Source: Mucidula mucida (lineage: Eukaryota; Basidiomycota; Agaricomycetes; Agaricales; Physalacriaceae). From it: a stretch of DNA of 64,000 nt. Both the position numbers and the translations under genes were made by a program. Shown here piece after piece: positions 13,010 through 24,193 of this stretch (positions are counted from its first letter, which is position 1; each line of letters begins with the position of its first letter). A model generated the notes under the pieces. The model was not told where the DNA came from. It did not search any database and saw only the letters and a program-made list of their open reading frames with translations. Location: NCBI GenBank assembly GCA_015501055.1, contig JADNYV010000157.1, positions 23,675 to 87,674 on the forward strand. Reading direction: 5' to 3'.

Positions 13010-14514
13010 ATGCGCTCTCCGCCCTATAGACGACGTTCGTCGTTGGTGCCTCCAGCTACCGCCAGACCTGGCACTTACCGGGCCCGACCTATTTCTTTTG
13101 CGCCCAATGTGACGCCAGACTCGTACGATGCGCCAGCGTCTGATAACGAATCTTCGTTCGGGGACGAGGACGGCCCGACGCTGTTCCCGCCAAGCAGCGA
13201 TCCCGTCGCGCCGTCTAGAAGGCGCCAGAAGAAGAAAGATCCTGACCACGTACCGCGCCCGCCAAATGCGTTCATGCTGTTCAGAGCAGACTTTGTGAGG
13301 CAGAGGCATGTACCCGGAAGTATTGAGACGAATCACGGCAGTTTGAGCAAGATCATAGGTGACTACGTTCTCGATAGCGTTCTGAATGGCATGTTGAATA
13401 ATGTGCAGGCAGTCTATGGAGGTCCCTTCCGCCATCGGAGAAGAAGCGTTGGGAGCAAAAGGCCAAGCACGAAAAGCATCTGCATGCGAAGCGATACCCA
13501 AACTACAAGTACAAGCCTGTGCACAACCGCGGTGTTCGGCGGAAGGACAAGCAGGAGACGCCTAGTCCAATGGAGGAAGAGCGCTGCGAGGACATTGCTC
13601 AGCTGCTCTTGGACGGGAACAAGGGCAAAGATCTCGCTGAAAAAGTCGCACAGCTGGACCGCGCTAGAAAGGGTACCCCCGCCGATCCTATGCGCGGCCG
13701 GGGCAGCCTCGGCATGGATTACAGCGGACTTCGCAGACGCAGCTCCTCCGTCCCTCCAGAACTCACTCTCCCCTCTACACTCCACCTCCCCCGGCGTCCT
13801 TCTTCTGCCTCGGGGTACTCTTCGTATGCATCAACCTCCTTCATGGATCCACCACCCTATCTCCCTGCCGTCAACACATCCTTATTCAATCCTTCTTATC
13901 TGCACTCGGATCCCTTTTCCCAAAACCAATACAACAACAATTACAACAACGCCACATTTGCATACGAAACTCCGAGCCCCTTTGAGAATCCGCCGTCGTT
14001 CTATACAAACTCGACTGCGCCGAGTCCTGCGCCGTCGTCGTCGGACGGGCAGCCGCCACTTTATGCGCCACAGCCCATCTCGCACACACAGCTTTTCGAA
14101 ATGGAACAGAACGCGCATCAGTTCCTCACATCCGCACAGCGGCTCTCCATCTCTGAAGGGCGTTTCAGTTTCTCCGATCTCAGCGATGATCAGCGTGTAT
14201 CCCTTCGCCAGTCCTTCTCGTGGGCACGGAATATGGACTACTCGTCCCAAGAGGCGTACCCGTACGGCGATGCCACCTCTCCGTACGATTCCTATCCGAA
14301 TGGGGACGGCTACACGCCCGAGTTCTCATTCGCTGGGAAACGGTTCTCGTTGTCCGAGGTCGACTTTGCTGCACTCATGGAGTGCGCTGCGCCTGACATT
14401 AGGAACATGCCTGTAGGACTCGGTGGCGACGGCGAAGGCTGCGTCAATCCTGGTGATATCCATCGCGACATTGAGAGTCCCTCGGCTATGAACTTGGATG
14501 GTGAGGCGTACTAG
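13010..14514 (+). CDS. HMG-box (MATA-type) transcription factor
   Basis: Nuclear DNA-binding regulator of about 484 residues from two exons, 13010-13358 and 13409-14514. The HMG box spans roughly residues 83-155: RPPNAFMLFRADFVRQRH, then NHGSLSKIIGSLWRSLP and EKKRWEQKAKHEKHLHAKRYPNYKYKP. The single intron splits the box between SKII and GSLW, and joining across it restores the fold perfectly, which supports the model. Upstream is a basic RRRQKKK segment that could be a nuclear localisation signal. The C-terminal two thirds is Ser/Pro/Tyr/Asn-rich low complexity, as in fungal activators. Similar boxes occur in fungal mating and sexual-development regulators, but I cannot name the orthologue. 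A probable 5' UTR intron precedes the start. Confidence 0.88.
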
Positions 14515-16675
14515 CGACCCTCCACCGTCCCTCACGAAAAAAAACACTCAGTCTGTTTTGTCTCACTCATATATCCATCCATTGTTTTGCTATCGTATTG
14601 CATGTATCCATAGGCCTCCTTATTTTACCCTTACTTATACCATATTTTAATAGGTTTTGCGTAGACCGCGCTACTTGCTTATGAACCTTGATGTATTTCT
14701 TAGAAACACCCTCGTCTCATCTACTTGTCCAATTTACCTTGCTTGTTAAGGTCCGTCGTCCGTTGAAATTAGCCGCCGGGACTCATATAGCAAACAAGTA
14801 CAGACCGGCGGTTAGGCTACTCCGGTCCATCTGCCGCTCTCGCCTCAAAGGACTGTATCATCACATCGTCCAGCCTCGCACTATGCACTGTAATGCACTG
14901 TTCTACCTTTCCATCCGCTTCTATCACCACTTGGCCCCAATCAATGTCAATACACGTCGCCGACGGCCACCCACCACCGTCACTTACGGTACTACTTTCA
15001 TCGCTTCGAATGATGATGGCTACAACTCGAACTCCGTAGGCGTGTGATACGTTCTGCTTGGCCCCGAGCCTGATCGGCACAAAAGACATTCTGGTCGGCG
15101 ATGATTCAGCTTGCGGAGCCTGTGGACACAAGTTCTTGACACCCTAATTGAGATATGAGAAGTCTTTCACACTCTATCCGACCATACCCGATCCGCTTAG
15201 TCCAACCAGATGGCATGGATACTATTCTTCTTTTTTTTTTGAGGATGTTCATGTTGAAGCTACAACTCAAGCTAAATAACTATGCATGGATTGTCTTCTG
15301 TATTTGAAGCTGCACCCCGAGCACGATACATGCAAGTTCGGTTGCTCGTATTCCGCAGTCACCAGTGCGCTAGACTGGTTTCATAGGCGGGGGTCTTATG
15401 GGCATCCTCGATTCAGGGTTCTATTCAAGGTCCGACGTGTTTGCCGCTGTAAGCCGTCTGCACGTGCTCGCTTCGACGCGTCCACTTCAGTGCACCGACA
15501 TCCGTCGATGTTCGCTATCGTTAGCCATGGCGGCAATGCCAAAACCATCTATAGTCTGGTACAAGGGAGTATCTTTGGGTACTTCTTAGCGGTGTCATTT
15601 AGTTCCAGGGGCATTAACATGGGGAGGAGAGTAGCACCGGAAGGATGCATGGATGGCAGGACAGGAGATCTGGTTTGCAGCCTGTTGGCCTAAAGCTCTT
15701 TCAGAGAAACCGGGTCCATGCATCCTAATATCTACGCGCAATCCGCGCGTGTTACGGCGTGTTTGGATGATTACAGTGGAATTTGAAGTACGGCTTAGCA
15801 ACCGGCACCCAGGCGGAGCTTGAGAAAAAAATGATGAACGGGGGATGGCGGTATTGCCCTGTCCGATGAAACCAGGCTCTATAGTGCGTGTCGAGTTCAC
15901 GAGACAGTACCGCACCTACTAGAGCCGCCCTCGCCAGGCTACCAGTGCGCACCGAGCAACATGATGTGCACGTGGACTTACCATGACACAAGCACAAGAG
16001 GCATCTGCACTCTTTGGTCTGGAGGCCCGCCTTCGGACTACGTGGGTGCGGAGACTAGCAACTGATTGGTGCGCTGTTTGTCCGGATCATTTTGCTCGTG
16101 TCGGAGTCCTTCATTGGCGGGACCACTTCAAAGTTCATAACAGCTTGCAGGTGCCCATATGCTCCCCGACTTATGAAGCGCAAGCGGCGGCACATAGGTC
16201 GGGCTCCGGATAAACCTGGCCACGGACACTGACGATGAAGCGATGCGCGCTGCTACTCAGGTTTCGGCCAGTTGCTTGCCCTACTTGTGAACTAATGCAT
16301 GCCAATGACGCGTGACTAGCACAGCTGTGGCCATCATTGACGTGATTATCTACTACACTGCTGTTTAGTGTACATCCGATAGGCTCCCTGTGCAGGACTG
16401 TCAGTGTAGAGGTAAGTAAGAGGTGCACTGATTAGTAGCAAAAATCTGGCGGTCTCATAGGAATTGTATCTGTGTGTCGATCATCCAGTATCTACATTAA
16501 CTACAGTGACATGGAAATTGTGATATGGTTAGTCTCCCTTAGGCAGACTCGATCAAAGCTGACACTTTGATCTAGAGTCTGCTTTCATACGCCGCGTCCT
16601 TATAGGAGCTCGGAAAAAGACTCCAACCTGCACGTGAAATGACGCAATTCACGTGAAATGACGTAGTGTTACAGC
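14515..16675. other. Long intergenic region without a supported gene
   Basis: More than 2 kb without a recognisable protein or RNA. Open frames up to 135 codons (for example 15286-15693) look random. The 3' UTR of the HMG-box gene should occupy the left edge. A T-rich tract lies near 15230. The right edge holds a cluster of CACGTG motifs, listed separately. Confidence 0.5.
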
Positions 16676-16682
16676 TCACGTG
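16631..16682. promoter_or_regulatory. Cluster of three CACGTG palindromes
   Basis: CACGTG occurs at 16631, 16650 and 16677. The first two sit in a direct 14-bp repeat, CACGTGAAATGACG, with a 19-bp period. CACGTG is the recognition core of fungal bHLH factors. No gene start is evident next to it, as it borders the 3' end of the helicase relic, so function is uncertain. Confidence 0.35.
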
Positions 16683-17948
16683 CTCCACGAAGCCGCCCGT
16701 GTCAGAGCCGAGGCTGTAACATAGCTGTATGCCTCTGCAGTGGCACCCTTCACCTTCTTTCTCAGAAGTCGACCATCCTGTTGGATCTCCTCGTCTATCT
16801 CTATGCCGTCCAATGTTAGAACACGTTTAACCTCGGGAACATTGATTCCCAGAGTCAGGATTGTTGTCGCAACAAGTACCAAACCCAGGCCTGGGATACT
16901 ATGGTCTCGGAAGATGATCTCGAATGTTTAGTCGTTGTAGTCGGTATCGTTGGTAGCGTCGCACCACCGGATGGTTTGGGCATATGCAGGCTCAACTGTC
17001 ATGAGGTAGAGACAAATGCGCAGAGCAAGCATTCGATCGCGTACGAAGATAATAGTGATGCTGTCAAGGCCAACAACCCAGCGGAGCTCCGGAAAGGAAA
17101 GCGATGTAGTGAGAGAGGAAGTGATGATGGACGTAGTGACGCGTATCTCTCGGCGGAGGTTGGAACGATGAAGATCAAAGAAGGATCCGGGGCTGAGGGA
17201 AAAGGATTTCATGACAGCGTTGTATGGTGCACCGGCTCGAAGAGTAGCACTGAGGAGGAGAAGTCGTACACGGTGATCTAGTCGGGCTCTGGTGTAGCCA
17301 ATACGGCCGTATGCGTTCCGGAAGAGTTTGGACCATACATACACAAGATGTGCCTCATCAACGACTAGTAAGGATAGTCGTGCCCGAAAGCTTGGATCAT
17401 CCATACATCGGCGACAATTATCTCCCTCCAACATCTCGGGAGACATCAAAACCACCTCGGCTTCTTTGACAAGATCCCAGATGTTGCCTTCACATGAAGG
17501 ATCGTTCCGTACCTTTTCCGCGATTATCGAGTTAACGGCGAGAGCTTGAATGCCGAATGTGCACAACTTCTTCTCCTGTAGATGTTCAGACTCGAATGTG
17601 AAACTGTGAGAAGTGGATACGAACCAGATCTTGTTCTAAAGCATTAGTCGGACATATCACTAAGATGGCAGGGTTTCGGATGACTTCTTGCACGGGCTTC
17701 CCTGGGAACAGGGTCTGATCCTGACCGATTTTTCGCAGGACGATGGCTAGAAGCGCTATAATCCTCGTTTTTCCTGAACCGCATGCTGTCCTTACGAGAC
17801 AATCAGTGCCATCGATGATTTTGACAGCGACATCCAGCGAGTAATCGTGGGGGTCGTATTTGAGGTCATGATGGGACAAATCTCGACACAATTTGCGTCC
17901 CTCAAGAGAATCAAAGGCAAATATCGTCGTTGACGCGTCCGAGGGCAT
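16676..17948 (-). pseudogene. RecQ-like DEAD/DEAH helicase relic
   Basis: Reads from 17948 leftwards. Exon 1 (17625-17948) carries motif I as ACGSGKTR (Walker A). An intron at 17576-17624 (gttcgt...acag) joins to a long exon with VVDEAHLV (motif II) and LLLSATLRAG (motif III). The second RecA lobe follows: VATTILTLGINVPEV. Two signs of decay stand out. An in-frame TAA at 16928-16930 splits the second lobe (an unusual intron could remove it), and motif VI, normally Q-x-x-G-R-x-G-R, reads QQDGRLLRKK, so the second arginine-finger position is lost. The frame ends soon after, without the RQC or C-terminal regions of a full RecQ. Such short RecQ-like genes are often multicopy in mushroom genomes. 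I regard it as a non-functional copy. Confidence 0.7.
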
Positions 17949-18269
17949 TGGAAAGAAAGGCGGCGACGCGCTAATTTAATTTTTGATGCTAAGGTAAGCT
18001 GGTCACATGAGTTGCACATGATGCAAAAGTTGAGCTGCGGTAAGGGCCCGGCGAATGAAACTAGACTATGATATGGTGAGACTTGTCTATGTAGTATGTC
18101 AACAGAATTCTCACTGGGGGTCATCATTCAAGTACTTGATACAGTACTTTCTGGATGTTTACAGTTTAACACACACAATCAAGCAAGGTTCTTAGCCGGC
18201 GTAGGCATCGCTTCCCGAGTACCAATCATTAGGTTGGTTAAATTCAAACACAGTCTTATTATTGTGCAT
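17949..18269. other. Short intergenic region
   Basis: 320 bp between the start of the helicase relic and the 3' end of the NOL8-like gene. I see no gene or repeat; it should hold the relic's promoter and the neighbour's 3' UTR. Confidence 0.5.
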
Positions 18270-19842
18270 TCATTCAACATCATCTCCGCCACCTGTGCCC
18301 CTCCGCCGTTTGAGCTTACTTGCCTCTCTAAATCTCTTCTTCCAACCTTTTGTCAAGTCACCCTTATTTTCCTCCCACCAGCTTTTCATCTCCTCTGCGC
18401 TGGTTCTATGATACCCGCCCGTCGACAGTAATCCAGTCGTCCATTGCCGCTCGCGAGCGACATCAAACAAATCTAATGACCGAGCCTTGGGCGCTGTCGG
18501 CGCGGATGGGAACGATGATGGTAGAGGGAAAAATAGAGGCTTCTTCGGGTCCAAGACAATGTTGGGCTGCGAGGGAACGGCAATGGGAACTGATATGGGC
18601 TGCGTTTCGTCCGCAATCGGGTGAGATGCAACTGGCAGCGTCAGGGAGAGAAGCGCCTCGTCGTCGTCCATCTCAAAGTCCAGTCCGAGATGATCCATGA
18701 GTGAGAATTTACCTGAAAAGTATGGGTTGAGAACGGTTTGAAAGCAAGTAGAGAGGTAATCACACCTTCGTCTTCCCGAGGCTTGAACAACTCTTTGAGC
18801 TTATTCGTACTCTTAGTGGGCACGACCTCATAGTCCACGTCCATATCCTGGTTGGTTTCGACGACATTCGCCAAGTCGACGTCTTCGATGTCGGAATCTA
18901 CACTCTCTGCGCCGCCCCAATCATCATCCTTCCCATCGAATATAGATGACAGCAGATCTAGTGTCTGCGTTTTTTCTATCGCCAAATCGGTCTCGTCCAA
19001 TGTTACAGGAAGAGCAACAGATTTCGGAGGGGGAGAGGGTTTGCGAGGAGGAGAAGGAGCAAGTTCTGCTTCCACCTCACTTTCATCATCCGCCGAGTCC
19101 ATCTCTTGCGTTGACGGGATAATTTCTCGAGACGGTAAGGTCAGGTTCTCCAAAAGGGCACCCTTGAGATGCGATGTTGATCCCTCCCAACGCCTGGTAT
19201 CGATGGTGCGCTTCCGCGCCCGGACAGGTGGCGGTTTAACGCGCTCTTTCTTTTTCTTCTCAAAACTTTTTGGTTTTTTAACGGCTGTAGCAGTGGATAT
19301 TGGTTGAGGTAAAGGGCGCTCCGGACGCATGCGCATCGGTCGCAGGAGACGGCCAGTAGGTGTGAGTATCCACCCTGGACGCGTCGCGGCGTTCTCAGGC
19401 GTGACGAGGGACATGTCGACAGCCTCGACAGCGCTGTATTTTGAGTGGCGTAGTTTAGGCTTCTTTTTGGGTGGTTCCGAGGCCTCTTCACGCTCTTTTG
19501 CTATCCTGGTCTATAGATGAGCTAGAAACTTGAGATCAAAGAGAAGCGAACTCGCCGTTCTGCAAAGTCTGGCTTGGCTTCGCCGATACGCAGTTTGGCG
19601 CCCTTCCATGTCGATCCGTTGAGCACGTTACGACAGCGAGTTAGCTGGGCTGGAGTAGCCTCGATAGTTACATAGCCAAACGGTTTGAGCCTCCCTACAG
19701 CGTCGAGTTTGCCGAATCCTTCGACAGCCTTGACTGTGCCAAATGTGGATAGGCGTTTACTGATATCGTCAGAGGTTAAAGACGTGGTGAGTCCCGATAT
19801 ATGCAGACGCTTGACGACTGTCGTTGATGAGGATGGATCCAT
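18270..19842 (-). CDS. NOL8/Nop8-type nucleolar RNA-binding protein
   Basis: Likely 60S ribosomal-subunit biogenesis factor acting in the nucleolus. Three exons, from ATG at 19842 to the stop at 18270-18272; introns lie near 19514-19549 and at 18713-18765. Residues about 8-95 form an RNA-recognition motif: LHISGLTTSLTSDDI (RNP2 region), then GYVTIEA and LNGSTWKGAKLRIGEAKPDF. The segment WKGxxLxIxxAKxxF followed by AKEREEA is characteristic of the NOL8 RRM. The middle is basic and then acidic low complexity. The C terminus has WWEENKGDLTKGWKKRFREASKLKRRR, matching the conserved NOL8/Nop8 tail that carries a basic nuclear signal. The whole frame is intact. Assignment rests on the RRM plus this tail, so family membership is firm and strict orthology to yeast NOP8 is inferred. 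Confidence 0.8.
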
Positions 19843-20399
19843 GGGATGAGTGGAGGAAGAGAGCCAACTTCTGGTTTAGGAAGGATCGGACCGGCACCGT
19901 TCAGGACAACTTGGCTTCAACACTTTAACGCGAAATATAGCTGGATAAATGAATGTATAGTATACTTACTCATCGCAAGCCATTAAATTGTTGCAACGCT
20001 GGTATAAGCATCGCTACAGATGAAAGTTCGATGTACATAGTACTTATGAGTGGCTGTGCACTTGCGGCATGTGCCGATCGCCCAATTGGCAAGTGTACTT
20101 TTCTGTCTCCCCATCGTCGTCCTCAAGCCCGCCCACGTCGTAGCACCCTCAAAACCTCGCCAAGTGAGTGTACCATCCAAATCTATGCATTCAGCTCTAC
20201 ACAACAGTGGTCATTTCGTCGAGTTGGACGACGGAATGGGCTGGATGGGTCGACTCGCTTTGGATGTACGCTGATGATACCTTTTCAGCCGGAACTAGTG
20301 CGATACTTATTCGCAGTGCGTATCCTGTTTCCGTGTACCCTTGATCATTACAAGACTCACAATTTGGCAGCTTCCGACCAAAGAACTCGCTAGCCCAGC
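19843..20399. other. Divergent promoter region between NOL8-like gene and RPS10
   Basis: About 560 bp between two divergent starts. It should carry both promoters. 20316-20370 (gtgcgt...ggcag) looks like a 5' UTR intron of RPS10. The open frames within it have no recognisable domain. Confidence 0.5.
20316..20370 (+). other. Probable 5' UTR intron of RPS10
   Basis: GTGCGT donor and TTTGGCAG acceptor 55 nt apart, ending 29 nt before the RPS10 ATG. Leader introns are common in ribosomal-protein genes. Inferred from signals only. Confidence 0.45.
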
Positions 20400-20949
20400 A
20401 TGATCATCAAGAAAGACACCAGGCGCACCATCTACGAAAACCTCTTCAAGGGTGCGTTTACTAGTCACCTCAAATGGTGTAATAATAATAATATCATTCC
20501 AGAGGGCGTCATGGTCGCCAAAAAAGACTACAACGCGCCGAAGCACGAGGAGCTCGATGTGCCCAATTTGCAGGTTATCAAGGCCCTGCAAAGCCTGACA
20601 TCCAAGGGCTATGTCAAGACCCAGTTCTCTTGGCAGTACTACTACTACGTCCTTACCCCCGAGGGCGTCGAGTTCCTCCGGGAATGGTACGTGGCTTTGA
20701 GTCTATCGATTTATCCCATTCTAATATGAATCGTATAGGCTTCATCTCCCATCTGAGATTGTCCCGGCTACGCACAAAAAGGCTGCAAGGCCTGCTCGCC
20801 CTGCGACCGTTCGTCCTGGAGGAGGCGACGGCGCGTACCGTGCACCCCGCGGCGACCGTGACGACTACCGTAGCAAGAAGGAGAGTGCAGGTGGTGACTA
20901 CAGGCCATCGTTCGCTGGTGGGGTTGGACGGGGTGCTCCCAGGGAGTAA
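20400..20949 (+). CDS. RPS10: 40S ribosomal protein S10 (eS10)
   Basis: Component of the small-subunit head. Three exons: 20400-20451, 20503-20686 and 20739-20949, about 148 residues. The protein starts MIIKKDTRRTIYENLFKEGVMVAKKDYN, continues with the winged-helix core (HEELDVPNLQVIKALQSL, FSWQYYYYVLTPEGVEFLREWLHLP) and ends with the Arg/Gly/Asp-rich tail typical of eS10 (GVGRGAPRE). Both introns interrupt codons and restore the family sequence exactly. Length is within the normal range. Confidence 0.96.
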
Positions 20950-21120
20950 AGGTTGGATACATACATGGGTCATGCTCGAAAGATATGTTATCTGTATGAA
21001 CATGCACAAACCATATGATTCATTTTTTATTACATTTTGATGTTGTGTGAATTCCAAAGTCAAGCTTTTCGCCGGGACGGGCACTTTACTTTGTGCCGAT
21101 GACCTTGAGTTGCAACGTCC

Positions 21121-22345
21121 ATGACTGATTCCTCGTCCTTTTCGGCGGAGCGCTATTTCGCTACCCAAGGCGCGCCGCCAGATCTCCAGCGCGAAGTCGA
21201 CCTTGTACGCGCTTTCGTCGCCCAACAGGTGAAACACAACCGCAACGTTGTGCTAGTCACCGTGAGCAAAATCTGCAAGGTATCCCGCACAGGAAACTCA
21301 TTGCTGACAAGCGTAGAGTGGTGGTACGACCGTTCCGCTGGAGCTCAACGTGTGAGCACATGCATTGACTCGCGATGAAGAAGCGCTCATCAGCCTTGTA
21401 GTGTCCGTTTCCTCGACAACTTTAGTGCCGGTACGCAGTAGTATCAACTACACATCTACAGCACACTTATTGTAAACAAGGAACCCGTGGTGCGACGTCT
21501 GCAGAGTACTTTCTAAAAGCCGGCTATGCAGTCATCTTCATGCACAGACAGTTCAGTCTGCAGCCCTTCAGCCGACACTATTCCCATTCACCAATCCCTT
21601 CCTCGATCTGCTGGACATTGACCCCGCCCATCCCGACCGCATAGGCGTCGCGCCGGAGAAGCGCGAGCATCTCTTTGACGTCCTGACCGCGTACAAGTCG
21701 GTCCACGCCGCTGGCACTCTGCTCACATTGAGTTTTGTCACCGTCAACGACTACCTATGGCTGCTACGCGCCGTCTCGCAGGAGCTGTCCGTGATCCGGC
21801 GACGCGCCATGTATTATCTGGCCGCCGCCGTCAGCGACTTTTTCCTTCCCCGCCAGAAAATGGTGAAAGAGCGTTCCAACAGACATATGTTTGCATTGCT
21901 AATGCGCGCCCCTCTGCCAGTCTGAACACAAGATACAGTCCGGGAAGGGCAGCTTGCTTATCGAAATGGACCAGGTCCCGAAGATTCTCAAGACTATGGT
22001 GGATGAATGGACGCATGATGGGTATATCGTGTCCTTCAAGGTACATACTTGGTGTCATTCATTGTCGTTGATCTGGAACTGCCAACCTAGCTCGAGACCG
22101 ATCCGGCACTCCTGATACCGAAAGCGCACGGCGCGCTGGAGCGCTATGGCCACCAAGTCGTCATTGGGAATGACCTCCATCGGCGCAAGTTTGAGGTCGT
22201 CTTTGTATCGAGAGGGACGGACCCATCGGCGCCTTTTACGGATTCGTGGCTCCGCATCGACCTCGCGTCCCATCCTGAGAAGGAGATAGAAGAAGACATC
22301 ATCGCGGAGCTTGTCAAGCGGCATGGGGAATGGATTGCCGTGTAG
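21121..22345 (+). CDS. CAB2: Phosphopantothenate-cysteine ligase (CoA biosynthesis)
   Basis: Joins cysteine to 4'-phosphopantothenate in coenzyme A synthesis; cytosolic. Starts [13 protein letters not shown] at 21121. Introns after ...NVVLVT and ...PLELNV restore [10 protein letters not shown] and [25 protein letters not shown], the nucleotide- and substrate-binding signature of eukaryotic PPCS. Further exons give [38 protein letters not shown] and [13 protein letters not shown]. The stop is at 22343-22345. Between the conserved [15 protein letters not shown] and the following NPFLDLLDI the reading frame moves by one base near 21588, as if one base were missing; all residues on both sides look functional. 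Because similar one-base gaps recur in other essential genes of this window, a consensus error is the likelier explanation. Confidence 0.9.
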
Positions 22346-22853
22346 AGTAGAGACGAGTGAGTAGGAATGTCAATGTACTTATGTTACGGTGATTTACAGG
22401 AAAGTTGTATAGTGTCATGACAAGCAGCAGCATTATGCTCGTCGCCGTCGAGCGCCCGGTGATGGACGCACAGCGAGGAGTTTGCTGATAAGTAATCCGC
22501 TAACGTCGCGCTGTGTCAAAATAGATTTAAATGGGCGGCGACGGGTTTCAACACTATACTTATATCTCTTCGCACTCGGTCAATGTTTATTCTGTACAAT
22601 CATGATGCTAATGCAGCTATGCTCCAATCCTCTCCAGTGGTGTTTATACAAAGCCGCAGTTCAGAGCATTCTACACCCGTAGCTGCAAGCCTCCCGGCTG
22701 GGTACATACTTATGCTTATCTTGTCGAGTCTATCCTTCCATACTCACAGTCGTTTACCTTTATCTTGGTGGGTCTTAAGTGCTTCTTGACCAATTTTGCA
22801 AGAGGATCTCGAATGTCATTATACAACACACAAGTACATGAAGCATTGATAAA
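22346..22853. other. Intergenic region between CAB2 and RPP0 3' ends
   Basis: Convergent 3' untranslated regions. I see no further gene, RNA or repeat in these 508 bp. Confidence 0.5.
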
Positions 22854-23881
22854 TTAATCGAACAGACCGAAGCCCTGTTGAGAGTATAAGAATGTAGACG
22901 GCAAAGGAATAGATATGCGTTACCATGTCATCGTCGGATTCCTCCTTCTCCTCCTCGGCTCATCAGCGGCGCGGCAGCAGCAGCAGGCGCGGCCTCAGTA
23001 GCAGCGGGAGCAGCAGCTGCGAATGCCTCGGGGTTGGCGAGGTACTCCTTGACCTTCTCCGAGCCGTCGAACGTGTACTCTGTGGCGAGCGATACAGCGA
23101 GAACATTCTTGTACGCGTTGACCAGCGAGTGGACGACGGAGACAATGGTGGGGTAGTTGAGAGCCAATGAGATAGCGGCAACAGTCTTGATTCCGGAGAG
23201 GAAACGGTCGATGAGCTCCTGCTCGTCAACGTCGAGGACGGAGGGAGGGAAGGCGTTTCCGCTGTCGAAGATCTGGACGACGGTCATTCCGTATGTGAAC
23301 GGGGAGATGTTCAACATGTTGAGGAGAGTGGCCTCGGATGTTCCGACACGGGTACCGGCGACAACGACCTTGACGTCGGAGACGATTTCGATGGTACCAC
23401 GGGCGATCTTGTGGGGATACCGAGAGCTTGGAAGAAGGACGTCTTTCCGGGCTCCATACCAGTGTTTCCGGCGGGAACAGAGACGTCTTTGGTGCGAATG
23501 CTCCAGCACGCGCGGGGCAGCGACCTTGTTGGCGGTGATGAGGTCACGGACCTCTTGAGGTCGGCAGAGGTGAAGACGAAACCGATGTTTCCCTTGACGT
23601 GGGGGAGGAGACGCTCAAATTGGGGGTAGTCGGCAGGATAGATCGAGAGCACGGCGGACCATCGTGTTCTTTCCCATCAGGACGACACCCTTGCCACGGA
23701 GAGCACACGAATCTGATGCATCTGATTCGATCCGACATTGTCGACGTTGACGAGGAAGATGGAGGCTACATAAAGAATTAGGTTTTTGAACGCAAAATCG
23801 CGTGGAAAGCGCACGGAATTTGGCCAAAAGGTCCTTGAGCTTTTCAAAGTAGAGTGCCTTGTCTGCGCGAGATGCTCCCAT
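22854..23881 (-). CDS. RPP0: 60S acidic ribosomal protein P0 (uL10), frame broken in several places
   Basis: Stalk-base protein of the large subunit. Start ATG at 23881 gives [19 protein letters not shown]; an intron after AAATTCC joins to [19 protein letters not shown]. The core [31 protein letters not shown] and [18 protein letters not shown] is typical P0. A last intron (22875-22923) separates the acidic [11 protein letters not shown] from the final GFGLFD, the binding tail for elongation factors; the stop is at 22854-22856. Seven or more one-base frame shifts are needed to read the whole protein (near 23706, 23648, 23555, 23514, 23491, 23409 and 22957-22969), nearly all in or next to short G or C runs. 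Since no conserved residue is lost, I read this as sequence error in an essential gene, not a pseudogene. Confidence 0.92.
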
Positions 23882-24193
23882 TTTTGTTTATCTGTTGTAT
23901 CTTGGTCAGTCCTGTTCCGATGTTGCAACGGAAAACGCACAGTAATAGTACAGCCTCCGGTAACCTCTGCATTATCGTCAGCATTATTCAAGTCTAGAAA
24001 AGCGTCGAGCTCACCGTTTGTGTCACAGGTGTTTAAGGCGTTTAGAAAGAAGAGAAAGCGTGCCCGAAAGTTCTGTGTCCTCCCGCCGTGGGAAAGAGAA
24101 AATAAGGTTTCACTCGGACCGAAACCCGAACTGGAACTTGCTTCTTGCGATGGCGACCCTTAAGCGTGATGTTTTGGCCATTTCTGGTCAGCT
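23882..24193. other. Divergent intergenic region upstream of RPP0
   Basis: 312 bp between RPP0 and the Crinkler-like gene. It should hold the RPP0 promoter and leader. An in-frame alternative start for the neighbour (around 24150) cannot be excluded. Confidence 0.45.

Noticed and set aside
15286..15693. 135-codon plus-strand frame
   Set aside because: Random-looking composition and no homology I recognise.
21540..21610. Intron explaining the CAB2 frame change
   Set aside because: Every GT-AG pair in the interval would remove the conserved [15 protein letters not shown] block or is too short.
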